This document shows positions 11,632-22,650 of a DNA stretch of 64,000 nt, in pieces (position 1 is the stretch's first letter; each line of letters opens with the position of its first letter). The stretch is from Chenopodium formosanum (taxonomy: Eukaryota; Streptophyta; Magnoliopsida; Caryophyllales; Amaranthaceae): contig CM044874.1 in the NCBI GenBank assembly GCA_024500155.1, positions 70,417,795 to 70,481,794 of the forward strand, in the 5' to 3' direction. Below the pieces are notes generated by a model. It was given only the letters and a program-made list of their open reading frames with translations. It was not told the DNA's origin and made no database searches. The position numbers and the translations under genes were made by a program.

Positions 11632-12775
11632 ACTTCCCCAACAAAACTACCAAAACACACACAAAAAATCCACCATTTCATTTCCCCCCTTTGAATTACA
11701 AAGAAACCTAGCAAAATTCTTGCTTAACCTTCCCCCAAAACCCTAAAAAATCCTCTAAATATTGTTCAAGTTCCTGTAGATTCCATCAAAAATGGCAAAA
11801 GGCCATTAAATGAAATCCTTAAAGCTTTAGTCTGCATCAAAGCAATCTTGGTGAAGGGTGGGGAGGACCTCAGCTTCCTAAGGACCTAACCATATATGGC
11901 AAATTCAAGCTGACAATAAAATTCCTATACCCAAACTATACATCAAATTCATGACACAATAAACAATAAAACACATTGGACATCCATTTCATGGCAAATT
12001 TAACAAAACAAAGGCCATTAAGTGTCAGTCAAAAAACTGTGTGAAGTCTACATATCAATCATCAGTCAAAGAATGTTCATCTACAAAGATGACGTCAAAA
12101 GTCAAAACCCACTTAAAAATCCCTCCCATCATAATTCAGTATTCATCATCAAATCATTTTTAGCCTAACTATAATCTTAAAGAAATCCCAAACTAACTTT
12201 CCCAGCAATGGACCTATCTCTAATACGGCTTGACGTCTCGACGATACATAGGAAGCTAGCAACATGATAAAACAAAAGGACGGGCAATTCCATAATACAC
12301 TCAACTTAATCTATCTCAAATTCCTATAAAAAGAACACGAAATCACAATCACACAACCTACAATTAGCAGCCAATCAAACTAATTGAAAGAAATAACAAA
12401 CAGCAGAAAACAGCATACCCCTCGTTTAGATTCATCATAATGCTCCTCTTCAATATGACAGCATAATCCAACAATATCGAAATCCTCAGAGCAAAAGGGG
12501 CACGGATAATCTACCTCAATATCATCAGTATCTCCATCAAATTCTTCATATTCCAATAAATTATCTGAACCATCCAAAAATTAAAATTGAGAAATACCCA
12601 GAAACAATCAACATAAACCCATTAATCATAACCAAATTGAACTCGATTAACACCCATAAAACACGAATTAAAAAAAAAAACCCAATTCAACAAAGTTTAG
12701 AGCTTTACCAGAGTAAGACTGATTGTACTTGGAAGAAGAAGTAGAGAGGGAAAAGTTCCAAGTTCGATCATCCAT
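5850..12775 (-). CDS. DI19: Di19-family drought-induced zinc-finger protein, complete, five exons, 220 aa
   Basis: Exons on the minus strand: 12709-12775, 12419-12564, 10767-10844, 9358-9620 and 5850-5958 (663 nt with stop, all phases consistent). The protein starts MDDRTWNFSLS. Two Di19 zinc-binding units follow: C44-x2-C47 with H59 and H64 in a DYPCPFCSEDFDI context, and C73-x2-C76 with H87 and H92. The C-terminal Di19 domain follows (STLALLRKE, LLSSF) and the typical tail KCKFMQSLVFSTILDDDL. Di19 proteins are nuclear stress-response factors of about 200-230 aa; length and architecture fit. Introns 1, 2 and 4 are GT-AG; intron 3 has U12 AT-AC signals. Intron 4 (5959-9357, 3.4 kb) is swollen by repeats and MITEs. 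A CT microsatellite sits in intron 2 at about 11593-11628. Which family member it is cannot be told. Confidence 0.92.
7577..7667. mobile_element. Short Stowaway-like hairpin MITE, 91 bp
   Basis: CTACCTCCGTTAATGG at the left pairs with the right end (GAGGTAG, preceded by AATAACCATT), and GCAACTTTGGA pairs with TCCAAAGTTGC. TA flanks both sides (7575-7576, 7668-7669). It lies in Di19 intron 4 and would form a hairpin with a short loop in the pre-mRNA. Confidence 0.7.
7972..8345. repeat. Tandem duplication, 186-bp period, two copies, in Di19 intron 4
   Basis: TAATTACTATTCTGAAACAC starts at 7972 and at 8158. Both copies run on through CTTGTGTATCTTTCTAATTA and end at TCAGTCATTTATAA. Only scattered substitutions separate them, so the duplication is fairly recent. 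Confidence 0.85.
8678..9000. mobile_element. PIF/Harbinger-type MITE, 323 bp, TAA target duplication
   Basis: The 15-bp terminal inverted repeat GAGCAACTCCAATGG / CCATTGGAGTTGCTC is perfect. TAA lies on both sides (8675-8677 and 9001-9003), the 3-bp duplication typical of PIF/Harbinger. The interior repeats AAGCTAATTTGC-like words. A diverged relative is at about 34552-34700. It sits within Di19 intron 4. Confidence 0.88.
9014..9072. repeat. 26-bp tandem repeat, about 2.3 copies
   Basis: The 26-bp word beginning ATCACCCACATCATCAGAG occurs at 9014 and 9040 without mismatch, and a partial third copy ends at 9072. It lies directly next to the Harbinger-like MITE. Confidence 0.85.
9621..10766 (-). 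other. U12-type (AT-AC) intron 3 of the Di19 gene
   Basis: The 5' splice site after codon K97 reads ATATCCTTT, the textbook minor-spliceosome donor. Near the 3' end TTCCTTTAC fits the U12 branch-site consensus, and its A lies about 12 nt before the terminal AC of CTTAC. Joining AAG to AGC keeps the frame and gives IYK-SGSKTRHSHGDSQSTL, the same spacing as Arabidopsis Di19-3 between its IFK and STL. No GT-AG alternative in this stretch keeps the frame. Confidence 0.8.
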
Positions 12776-13138
12776 TGATAAATTAATAAACAAAATTAAC
12801 TGAAATTTGGGTAATCTGTAGCAATAGGTGTGATTGAATGCAAAAAGGTTGAATATTTAAACAAGTCAATGCGAGGGTTTTGAGTTTTTTTTTTTTTTTT
12901 TTTTTTTTTTTCCACCCGAAGATGTGTAATTGTGGATATTAGGAAAGAGGAGAGAGAATTTATGGGGACAAAGCCGAGGTAAGGGGCTGTTTCGATACTT
13001 AGCCTCCACGGCTTCTGATTTGAGGGAAAAGACTTTTTTGTGACGATTCTTATTTTATTTTTTTAATTACAAGTGCTTTGTTGTGATAAATGTTTTTTTT
13101 TTTTTTTCAATCCATCTATCTATTTATTAACCTACTTA
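12776..13138 (-). promoter_or_regulatory. Leader and proximal promoter region of the Di19 gene
   Basis: Upstream (minus strand) of the Di19 ATG at 12775. It contains a poly-T run on the plus strand (about 12884-12911) and a second at about 13092-13107. No TATA box or stress element was placed with confidence. The inverted-repeat element at 13139 abuts it. Confidence 0.35.
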
Positions 13139-14177
13139 CTCTGTTACGCATTATGTGCAACAATTTCTAAAAACGGAAGTTACACATTATATGCAATAAA
13201 GTAAAATTTTCCATTTATAGTAAATATTTTTGTGTAAAATGACCCATATGCCCTTACTTAAGTTCAATAACACACATTAAATTAATAAGATTATATGTTA
13301 TTATTATATTAAACTAAATTAATTCATTTATGATAAAATCCCTAATCTTAATCTCTCTCCTCCCCCACAACCTATCCACCGCCATCATCACCAACTGTTC
13401 ACTCACCTCCATAACAACCACCACCACAACAACCATCACCACCACAACCACAACTACTTCTCACTCTCTTCTCTTCTGCCACGACCCCAGCCCACCTCCA
13501 GGCCAAAATGCCCCACCCAGTCGGCCACCCATAACCTCGAACTCCCACTCCATCGATGCCGCCCTGAAATTCCCATATAATTTTCGACCAACCACACCTA
13601 ACCCAAAAGTCGCTTCTCTTTCTTTTTTCTTCTCCGAAAACCACCGTCGATCGAGTCACCAGCCCTATTTTCCCTCGTCAAAGTCATCGTCGACTCTTTT
13701 TCCCCTTTTTTATAGCCGCCAATCATCCTCAAAATTGAACCCTAAAAATTGATCAGGTTTTGTTTGGCTGCGAATTGGTTGAGGTTGGTTTTCGGTGTTT
13801 ATAGAGGGGTTTCAGATCTTGGTTGTGTCTGTGATTTGGGTGGGTTGGGGTTTTGGATCTTGGTGGTGATGACTGGGTTTTGATGGTTATGGTGATGAGA
13901 CGGGATGGGGTGGTGGTGGTTGGTGATTACGGGATGAGGTGGTGGTGGTTTCGGGGTGTGGGTAGATGTGGGTGGTGGGCGTGGTGGATGTTGGTAGGTG
14001 GTGGTGGGTGGTGGGCGTGGTGGATGTTGCTGCTGGTGGATGGTGGTGGCTGATTAATTTTCCCCCTTTCTCTCTCATACCCTTAATCACAAACCCTTTA
14101 CTTTGTTAATCACCTATTAACAAATTTTATCTTTGGAAACGTGCAACAAGGTTTGTTGCACATAATGTGTAACGGAG
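13139..14177. mobile_element. Non-autonomous inverted-repeat element, about 1.04 kb
   Basis: Left end CTCTGTTACGCATTATGTGC (13139) and right end (14153-14177) are near-perfect 25-bp inverted repeats. The left half is rich in CCA/ACC on the plus strand (13370-13560), the right half in GGT/GTG (13850-14050), so the halves roughly mirror each other. The proline/threonine-rich and glycine/tryptophan-rich reading frames here come from this composition and do not look like genes. No clean target duplication was found, so the superfamily is unassigned. Confidence 0.55.
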
Positions 14178-14469
14178 GAATTGAAGTATTTAAAAGCAAA
14201 TCCTTTCATGACACATGCCATCACTTTGTAAAAAAATTTCACCTTTTTTTTTTTTTTTTTGCAAAACCTATAAATAAACTATTTAAACCTTATGATTATA
14301 AATCCAATTTGACAATCATATTTCATATATACACAAATGAAATATTTCTGAATATCTTTTAAATATTTTATACTACGTATTTTGTAATATTATTGGCAAA
14401 AATATTTAACAATCGTGCATTGCACGGGATTTTAACCTTGTTTATGGATAAGTAAAAAGAAAAGAATTA

Positions 14470-14766
14470 GGCCCTGTTCTCTTCACCTTAAAAAAATAAT
14501 ATTAAGCAAAAATAATTTCAGTTCAGTAAAAATAAGTTCAGTTCAGTAAAATTAATTTCAGTTCAGTAAAAATAATTTCAGTTAAGTTCAGTTCAGTAAA
14601 ATTCAGTTTTCTTAAAGAAGAATTATAATAGAAAATTAGTAAAAATAATTTCAGTTCAGTAAAAATAATTTAAGTTCAGTAAAATTAAGTTCAGTTCAGT
14701 AAAAATAAGTTCAGTTCAGTAAAAATAATTTCAGTTCGGCAAAATTAAGGTGAATCAAACAGGGTC
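14470..14766. mobile_element. Harbinger-like MITE with internal TTCAGTTCAG repeats, 297 bp
   Basis: Ends GGCCCTGTTCTCTTCACCTT and (reverse complement) GACCCTGTTTGATTCACCTT are inverted repeats. TTA lies on both sides (14467-14469, 14767-14769). The inside is a run of about ten variants of TTCAGTTCAGTAAAAATAA. Confidence 0.8.
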
Positions 14767-15019
14767 TTAGTCCGTAAAACAAAGATATAATTAGGACCCC
14801 CTTCTTATGAGGGGTGATCCAAAAGCTTCTAAGGAAATAATAGGGTACAAAGAAGAAGTATAACAAGCAAAAAAGAAATATCCATCGACATTATGCCCAA
14901 TATTTGCAGTCTAATATGTCGTTTTATTTGGTTCTTTGTAAACATGTCAAATTTTCTAATGGGACAATATGCAAAGTAAGATCTTGATATTTTCTATAAC
15001 ATGATCAATCTGCCACGGG

Positions 15020-15990
15020 TAGGGGCGGACCCACCTTTAGTCATGGTCGGTCCCATGACACAAGATTAATTTCAAAAAAAATAAAAATTAAACATGTAAA
15101 CTCAAATATGAAATCTGAAGAGGCGAAGTCAGTGGACTATAGTACTACTCCTAGACTCAAGACTCCTAGTAATAACTAATAAGTAGTTTTATCACGTAAA
15201 ATCATAAACAGTTTTATGAAAAAGAAAAAAGAAAAATTTGAAAGTACTTTTTGTCATACAATTGTTTGATAGTTTCCCAATCTCTTTTCTATTGTAATTT
15301 TTTTACCTTATTACTTTCTTAGGATATTTCCCCCTTAAAAAAATAATAATAAAAAAAATCAACCTTCACAATTTCAAGTATTAACTCACTGTTCTGATCA
15401 CACTCATCGACAGTTGGCTTTAAGATCATCTTCGTAGCTCCATTGACTACCCATTTACTACAAAACTCAGGTAATTTAATAACCCTAATTAAATTACAAA
15501 TTTTTAAATTTGAATTTGGGTATTTTTATAAATAATTATGGGTGTTCTTGCTAAGCAATCCTTATTTCCTAATGCTAATTACTTTATAACTTTATGTTGT
15601 TAATTTTGTGGTTTTAATTCAGTTTGTAAAGCTTATAAATTATTTGAAGGTATTGTTTTGTATTGATTATTATTTATATTCACACTTGGGGTTTTAACTT
15701 GATTAGTTATTGTATAAATTGTGTAATTATCTGATTGTTATTAAAGATACTACGGTGTATTATATAAATTGTGAATTTGTGATTTGTGAATGGAGTTTTA
15801 TTTATATATAATGATGTCTTAGTTTGTTAGCAAACTATTACAAGAATAATAATTTCATATTGTTATCTAATTTAAACTTTAACTTTAATTTCGAAATGAA
15901 AAGAAAAAATACTCGAGATATTGATTGGTATGCGGATGATAAGTGACGGTGACACATCATACCTAAGCTAAAATCCTGGATCCGTCACTG
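15020..15990. mobile_element. Non-autonomous hAT-type element, 971 bp
   Basis: Termini TAGGGGCGGA and (reverse complement) CAGTGACGGA. The 8-bp flanks GCCACGGG (15012-15019) and GCCACGTG (15991-15998) match at 7 of 8, as expected for an old hAT target duplication. The interior is AT-rich and non-coding. It interrupts the RNase H pseudogene between VIW and PWQ. Confidence 0.75.
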
Positions 15991-16157
15991 GCCACGTGAT
16001 AGACCAAATAACTTTCACTGTGTTGATAACTAGCAGATTGTCTCCTTCAATGTGTATACTTTGTATTCACTGTTGGGAGGACAAGGATGATTCCCTTGTG
16101 AAGACTTGAAGCTTCTGTTGTGAATACATTATTGTTGGTGCCAATCAAGGTTGAAAG

Positions 16158-19100
16158 TAGAGTTGTTCATCGATGGGTCAATCCGCTAAACCCGCCCAAC
16201 CTGGCCCGCAAAATAAGCGGGCTTGGACAACCATTTTGAAAAAAAATGTTAATTTGGGTGGGCTAGGCCCGACCCGTTAATATAAATGGGCGGATACGGA
16301 CAAGACAATATGTACCGTGGGCTAGCCCACCCGGCCCGTTTATTTAAAAAAGTAATAGTTTAATGATTTTTTAGTTAGTTGATTATGTAGTATATTTTAG
16401 AAAATAAATACAAAGAGACTATATTGGACTCTAACCTATTATTAGCTACAACTATTTATTTCAATTTTATATTTAATCATTATACTTGTATTAAATAAGT
16501 TCATTCTTTCCTTTTTTTCACTAACATATGTCACAAGTTAAATATGTTTTTTTCTAGTATCATTAGTGATCAAGAAATTTTTAAGATAACTAAATCGAAA
16601 TAATATTAACACATGTAAATGATAAAAAAAAAAAATTAGTGTTAAATATATGTAAAACAAATATTTTAGGCCCGTGAGCCCACGAGCAAGCCCGGCCCGT
16701 TAATAGAGCGGGCTTGGACAATTTATCAAGCCCGTATAAAAGGGCTCGGGTTAGCTATAATTAACCCGTTGGACAAAAAATGAAGTATAGGTGTAATCCC
16801 CCGTATTTTTAAATATTTTATAAATCAAAATTTATTTTATTTATAATATTTATTTGTTATTTTTCATAATTTAATTTCAAAAGTTTCAAATTATTAATTT
16901 GGGTCGAAAATTATTTAAACAAATTATTTTATGCACCTTTATTCTACAATTTATGTCCAATCACACAAGCCTAACCCATTTGTTTACTTAATCGACCCAT
17001 TATTTTTATGAGGCTCAATATTTCTTTTTACCCTACAATAATTCTCTGCTATAAATACCCCATGAATCTCCAAAAATTTCCCACACAAAAAAGATTAGTC
17101 TTATTTTCATCCTCCTTTGTTTCATTATTTTGCTTAATGTTAATTTAATTGTTTTGGGTTTTGATTTTAGTATAAAGATTATATTTTTAGTATCAAATTA
17201 TATTTTAATGGTATAAAGATTATAAATTTCAGATTATATTTATGTTATAAATTTCATATTTTATGAATTATAAACCTAGGGTTTCAATTTATTGAAAATC
17301 ATGATTTTAGAGTTTTTATGAACAATTGATTTAGGGCTTTTATAGTAATGATGTTTTGAAATTTTGGTGATTATAACTACTGATTAGTTTAACTTAATTC
17401 CAGATTATTTTGAACACGTAGATTCGTGTTTTAATTTTTAGATTTTCGTTCGTTAATATCAATCCCGTTTTAATCCCGATCAGATTCTGAACTCATACGA
17501 TTTTGATGAAAAAGTAGTGTTTTCTATGTGGAAACAACGTTTTAAGAAAGACTCACTACCTTTGGTGGTCAGCACCACCCTCTCGTGGCCAAATTCAGCC
17601 TCTAAATATGATTTTCGAGCAGTTTTTTATTTTAACGAAGTTTTTTTATACTTAAAATAGTATCCTTGAGTTTGATTAATAAAATTAATTATGTTTAAAG
17701 TTAATTAAGCATAAATATATGTTTTTATTGAAGTTTTAAGAGTTGGAAAATAGTTTCTAAGTACTACTTTTGATGTTTTATAAAGAGGGTTTAATCACCC
17801 ATTAAAAAGGGAGATTTTTAGGGGGTTTTATAAAATTTTCAAATTTTTATTAGACTTTGAACTTGCTGTAATTTCATGTATAAGAGTGTATTTTAAGGTT
17901 TTTATGAAGAAAATTTAAAGAACTATATATAAGCCTTTAATTTTAACTAAAGGGAAGGTTTTAAAGTGTTGTTTGATTTGGATTTTGAAGGTTTTAAAGT
18001 AAGTTAGTATTGCTGTAAATTTGATTGATTAGGTATTGATTGAGATGTTATTATTTGGCTTAGGAGAGGAGTTTATTGAAGGTGATTTTTAGTTAGTAAA
18101 GTGGCATACCAATTCGTTTGCTCAAGGTACGTACAAGTTACGAAACCTTTCTTTTAGGTGCATGTTTAAGGACGACGGATCGAGAACTTAGTATCATGTA
18201 TAGGGATGACTGAGTTAAATTGTTTGGTTATACATTGTGAATTTCGTATGACATGCACTATTTTATATTGCAAGTATTATTTGTGCTCTAATTATGCAAG
18301 GTGCGCTTAGAGGGCAAAGGTATATGATTGGTGTAATGATTAATTTATTACTCATTCATGATTATGCAAGCAGGATGAGTAAAGGAAGAATTTAAGTCTT
18401 CTAAGACGAGGCTAAGGTTTTGGGGTGCCTTATGCACTCAAGGTGTTTATACACCGAGGTAGTAAAGGAATAAATAATAAATGTTGCTTGCCACTTGATA
18501 AATCAAGAATTGAAATTGAAAAGTTGTTTTACTTGATTGAATTGATATTGGATTGATTGTATTGTAATGCATATGAGTCATCACCAAGTCTAAACATGTA
18601 AATCACGTAAAGTGCAAGATGGATGAGCAATAAAACTCTGGATTGGTGCACTTCTGGAGTAATGACAATCAGGGGTTGGGGTACATGGGGTATTAGCCGT
18701 GTACTTTTCTCGAGGTCGTCTGATTTACGAGTCTCTTATTTCAAATATTTTTCAAAACTAGGAGTTAGGTGAGATCTCATACTAACTATGGTCACGGAGT
18801 CGCGCCCGTGGTCGTTAGATGTTTATTGATGTTTCCGAAAGGAGGCATGGGGTTTTTCTTTTATTGATGTTCCAAATGGAGCATGGGTTGGACAACCTTG
18901 TCTATTGCGTAATCCAATGAATAAAAATAATGATTACCTATTATTAATTTATGGAGTCTTAGTAATATAAATAGTTGAGTCGTGTGTTGAGTCTATAATT
19001 TAATGATGCATGATGATTGAGTATTAGTAGCATGTTATGGATTTCTTAATTTATTTTGCAGCTTGTATGTACTCAGCTTTGCTGATTGCGTGCTTTGTGT

Positions 19101-19628
19101 GTCTTTCTTTGGTCATGGCCTTCGCCTTTCAATGACCCTGTGACGATCCAATTTTTACACTTGTAATATTGGGGAGCAGAATTACCACAGGTTCTTACAC
19201 ATGCAGCATTCATCAGGGTTGTGGGATCTTGAGTAGAGAGTTGGTTGTTTGCATTTTATTTCTTTTGCGAGTTTGAATTTATTTTAATTCGATTTTATTC
19301 GACACTATTTCTTTTGGGTTTGAATTTATTTGAACACTGAATTTAATCACTTACTACTTTTATTGGGTTTTGAATAAGGGCCTTAATGGTTCCAAGTTGT
19401 ATGACTTAATTTGGTTTCATTTGTTGGTTTTGAAACTTATTTATAACTGATTTAGTTTTTCCGCTGCTGTTTTCTGATAAAGCCTTAACATTTGAACACG
19501 TGGCGGTAGCACGCCAGTAATTCTCTTGAATATTGTTCAGGGTCCTCACAGGTTTAAAGAGAGAATTATTGGGGTGTTACAATAGGCCCGGCCCGTTTCC
19601 CTTCCAAGCCCGCAAATGATCACCTCTA
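16158..19628. mobile_element. hAT-type MITE (about 0.68 kb) expanded by a nested solo LTR
   Basis: Ends TAGAGTTGTTCATC and (reverse complement) TAGAGGTGATCATT, with a perfect 8-bp target duplication GTTGAAAG at 16150-16157 and 19629-19636. Repeated GGCCCG/CGGGCTTGG words fill both outer parts. The segment 16792-19581 is a later solo LTR insertion, leaving about 676 bp of the MITE itself. Confidence 0.88.
16792..19581 (+). mobile_element. Solo LTR of a Ty3/gypsy (chromovirus-like) retrotransposon, 2,790 bp
   Basis: Starts TGTAATCCCCC and ends GGGGTGTTACA (TG...CA). A perfect 5-bp target duplication ATAGG lies at 16787-16791 and 19582-19586. TATAAATA at 17050-17057 is a likely LTR TATA box, which leaves a short U3 and a very long R-U5. 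No coding content. A related LTR start (TGTAATCCCCC) recurs in the array at 43551, 52374 and 61197. Orientation is taken from the TG...CA order and the TATA box. Confidence 0.85.
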
Positions 19629-20357
19629 GTTGAAAGGTTGGACTATAATGGGTGTACAATCACTATCTCTAATGATGAATCTAACTATTGTTGAGTTGTT
19701 TTTGATCGAACCATCAAAATTGAGTTTGGAAGAGTTGAGAGATGGAGCTTCCCATACGTCTAATTGGGGGTTAGGAGGGTTTGGGTGATGAAGATGATGG
19801 GTTTGGGATCTCTGCATTGGAGATCCTAAGCCTACATAGTTATCTATGTGGGTGTAGTAATTCCACTCTTTGAAAGCAAAGTGCGATCGGTGAAAAATTT
19901 GGGAATATTTTATTCTCATTCTTGGTAATTATAAAGTTTCATTGAGGTCTCTAACGATAAGCTGAGGTTTATTATGAATTGAAGTAAAATTTTAAATTTT
20001 GCCATTGTGAAGGATCCAAACTTACATATGTAGGCGTAAAGTACCAAGGTTGTCCAACATTCCCAGTTATATCCATAGTGATACATCATAAATTGCTCGT
20101 GTTTCAAAATAAGGTCAACGAAAACTAATTTAGGTCTCTGGTATATTCATATGCATCGCCGTTACAACCTTGAGATCTAGAAATAATTGAAACATAACCA
20201 ATAAAGGGAACACTTATAATGACAAATGTAATCAATTTTCATAAACATAAGGCGTAAAACACTTATTTTGCCATTGAGATTAAAAATTTGAACATTTCTA
20301 ATCTTAAGTAAACTCACCCATTCTTCAAAACACATTTTATAACTAAATCTTTCAATC

Positions 20358-20412
<55 letters not shown>
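20358..20412. repeat. (TTA)n microsatellite
   Basis: About 18 uninterrupted TTA units, then TTTATTTATTTTTATTTTTTT. It lies exactly where the LINE poly-A tail should be, so it probably grew from that tail. Confidence 0.9.
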
Positions 20413-20413
<1 letters not shown>

Positions 20414-22210
20414 TATTTATTTTTATTTTTTTTACACAAACCAAAAGCTTAGCCTTTTTTATTAAATCATCCAGTTTGCAAATCATTACATAAAGCCTCT
20501 TGAATCTCAAGAGGCTACTCTTCTAGCCAAATATGATACTCACTAAAATTGCAACTTAATTTTGCTAAGCTATGAGCCATAACATTTCCAGTCCTCTTAA
20601 TGAAGGAGAACTATAAGTTTCGACAGTCTTTCGTCAGCATTAGGATGTCCTTCACCATAATGCCAAATGCATTAGGAGAAGTGATGCCTTTCTTCATATG
20701 CTAAAACAATTTTATATTGCCAGTTCCAAGCACAAAGTCTCTGAACCTTGCTCCTCTGGCTATAAAAAAACTCTACCTCATTACAATTGCTTCCCTTACA
20801 TCCACCTTAAACAGCCCCAATACATGAGCAGTAAGCCAACAATACATCACCAACCGCATTCCGCAAGACACCCCTAATACCAAGCTGCTTCTGCTAAAAA
20901 AATGTTGCATCGATCAGTGTTGAGTTTATACAGCCTAGTAGCAGGCCTTGTCCACACCGAACCAAGCTGCTGCTAGGGTTGATTCACAGCAAGCCTCTCC
21001 TTCGCATTCTCAAATCGCCAACTATGCTAATAATCTCGTGTGCAATTTCCGACTTAGGCATTTTTTCCCATAAAAAATCCACCTATTTCGCCTCAGCCAT
21101 CCCACCACTTAGGATTCTTGACTTTCTCGATCTCTGCATTGCACCATGTTCTTAAGTTCCTGTCCTCATCCATCTTTGCCTAAGCACATAGTACCTCCAA
21201 ATTGGGGTTACATTCGGACATATATAATAGCGCCATATGAATAATATTTCCTTTACCTCTCCACACATGGAGCACCAAATCTCTGAACACACACCTCTCA
21301 CCACCAGTTTGCTTATCACAGGCAGACTTTCCTTCACACGGTGCCAGACAAAGAACTTTATCTTAGGTGGAATGCTAGCATGCCTAATAGCCTTCCAATT
21401 GAACAAACACTAACCAACAGAATCACAAGCTCGTTCCCTATCCTCTTTTTCTGTAATTAGGTTGTACGCACTTCTAACATTATAGTACCCATCTTTCGAG
21501 TGGTGCTATAACCACCCACCATCCTCTTAAAAAAAAAGGAATAGGAATACTGCATGTGTCACCTCCCTATACGTGAAAAGCGCATTTAACACACTATGGT
21601 TCCATTTTTAATCTTCCCACAACTCGTTCACAAAATTTGTCACATTATCCCCCACAACTTTAGTTGACAAAATGCGAAAATCAGGAAAAGCTTAGGTATC
21701 CACGGATCTTCCCAAATGTTTGTGCTACTCCCCTACCAACAATCTTTCTTGCTCCTTTCTCCACAACATGACGGGCACTCAAGTGAAGCTTGCATTAGGA
21801 ACAAATTTTAGATTAAAATTTTTTTGAAGAGGGGAAGTATTTACCCTCTAACACTCTAGTAAATAGAGAATTCTCATTTGTTAAAATTCTCCAACCCTGT
21901 TTTGCAAGCATTGATTTATTAAAGAGTTGCATATTTCAAAAACCCAGACTACCTTTATTTTTTGTCCTATACATTTTATTCCAAGTCATCCAACACAACT
22001 TCCTTCCCTCACCTTTTTGACCTTAAAAGAAATTTCTACACATTTTTTCGGCCTTCTTAAGGATACTCACTGGAATTGAAAAGCAATGCATTGCATAAGT
22101 AGGAATAGCTTGAGCCATGAATTTGATAAGAATCTCCCGACTTGCTTGAGATAAAAATTTCTCCTTCCAAACCCGATCCTGAATTTTCTGAAAAATAATT
22201 TTCTTAAATC
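20360..22210 (-). mobile_element. Truncated, decayed L1-type LINE (RT C-terminus, zf-RVT, RNase H)
   Basis: On the minus strand near 22195-21950 the reading IQDRVWKEKFLSQASREI then MAQAIPTYAMHCFSIP is the C-terminal part of plant LINE reverse transcriptase. At 21406-21280 WKAIRHASIPPKIKFFVWHR and C-x2-C residues match the zf-RVT domain. At about 20600-20500 RTGNVMAHSLAKLSCNFSEY is the end of RNase H. Stops and frameshifts occur throughout. The A-rich 3' tail faces lower coordinates and runs into the microsatellite at 20358-20412. The 5' end is missing. Confidence 0.8.
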
Positions 22211-22650
22211 CTCCAATCTTTTAATCTATTTATGCAAAATTATAAAAAATATTAAAATCTACTGTAACTCTGTAAGCATTGAAATGCATAAGACTTCACA
22301 TGACTATATTACCGTAGTTCTTACCAACTTCGATTATTAATAATATACGGTCAAAAGAAAAAAAATAAAAATTTGTGCGATTGCTTCGAGGCTAACAAAC
22401 GTAACTCCCCGTCAAAAAAAAAAAAAAAAAAAAAACAAAGTAACTCAGCGAAAGATAGAAAGGTCCGAATTAAATATTTTCTAACCCAAAAAAACCCAAA
22501 AAAAAAAAAAAGTTGATCACCTTCCCCAATTCTTCATTCTTGAAATTCATATCTTCATTAATTTTAATTCTTTCTCCCATAAACCCTAATTTTTCATCAA
22601 TAACATTCATAAATCCCCAAATTTTCAATTCCAGTTGATTTTGTTGAAAA
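22211..22650 (+). promoter_or_regulatory. Promoter and leader region of the SYP4 gene
   Basis: AT-rich with poly-A runs at about 22416-22435 and 22498-22511, followed by a pyrimidine-rich leader (CTTCATTCTTG, CTTTCTCCC) up to the ATG at 22651. The transcription start was not placed. The truncated LINE ends only about 440 bp upstream of the start codon. Confidence 0.4.

Larger units (their letters stand above)
14791..19920 (-). pseudogene. LINE-type RNase H pseudogene split by two hAT-type insertions
   Basis: Read on the minus strand, three pieces together give one RNase H (RVT_3-like) domain. Piece 19629-19920 reads KLNFDGSIKNNSTIVRFIIR. Piece 15991-16157 holds EASSLHKGIILVLP and HIEGDNLLVINTVKVIW. 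Piece 14791-15019 reads PWQIDHVIENIKILL then HVYKEPN and ends at a stop at 14793-14791. The target duplications of the intervening elements show that the pieces were once contiguous. Frameshifts exist even within pieces, so it is dead. It is most likely the 3' part of a LINE; a decayed host RNase H-like gene is the alternative. Confidence 0.72.

Noticed and set aside
13330..13752. 140-codon threonine/proline-rich frame and the glycine/tryptophan-rich frames near it
   Set aside because: Produced by the CCA/GGT composition of the inverted-repeat element; overlapping frames on both strands look equally open.
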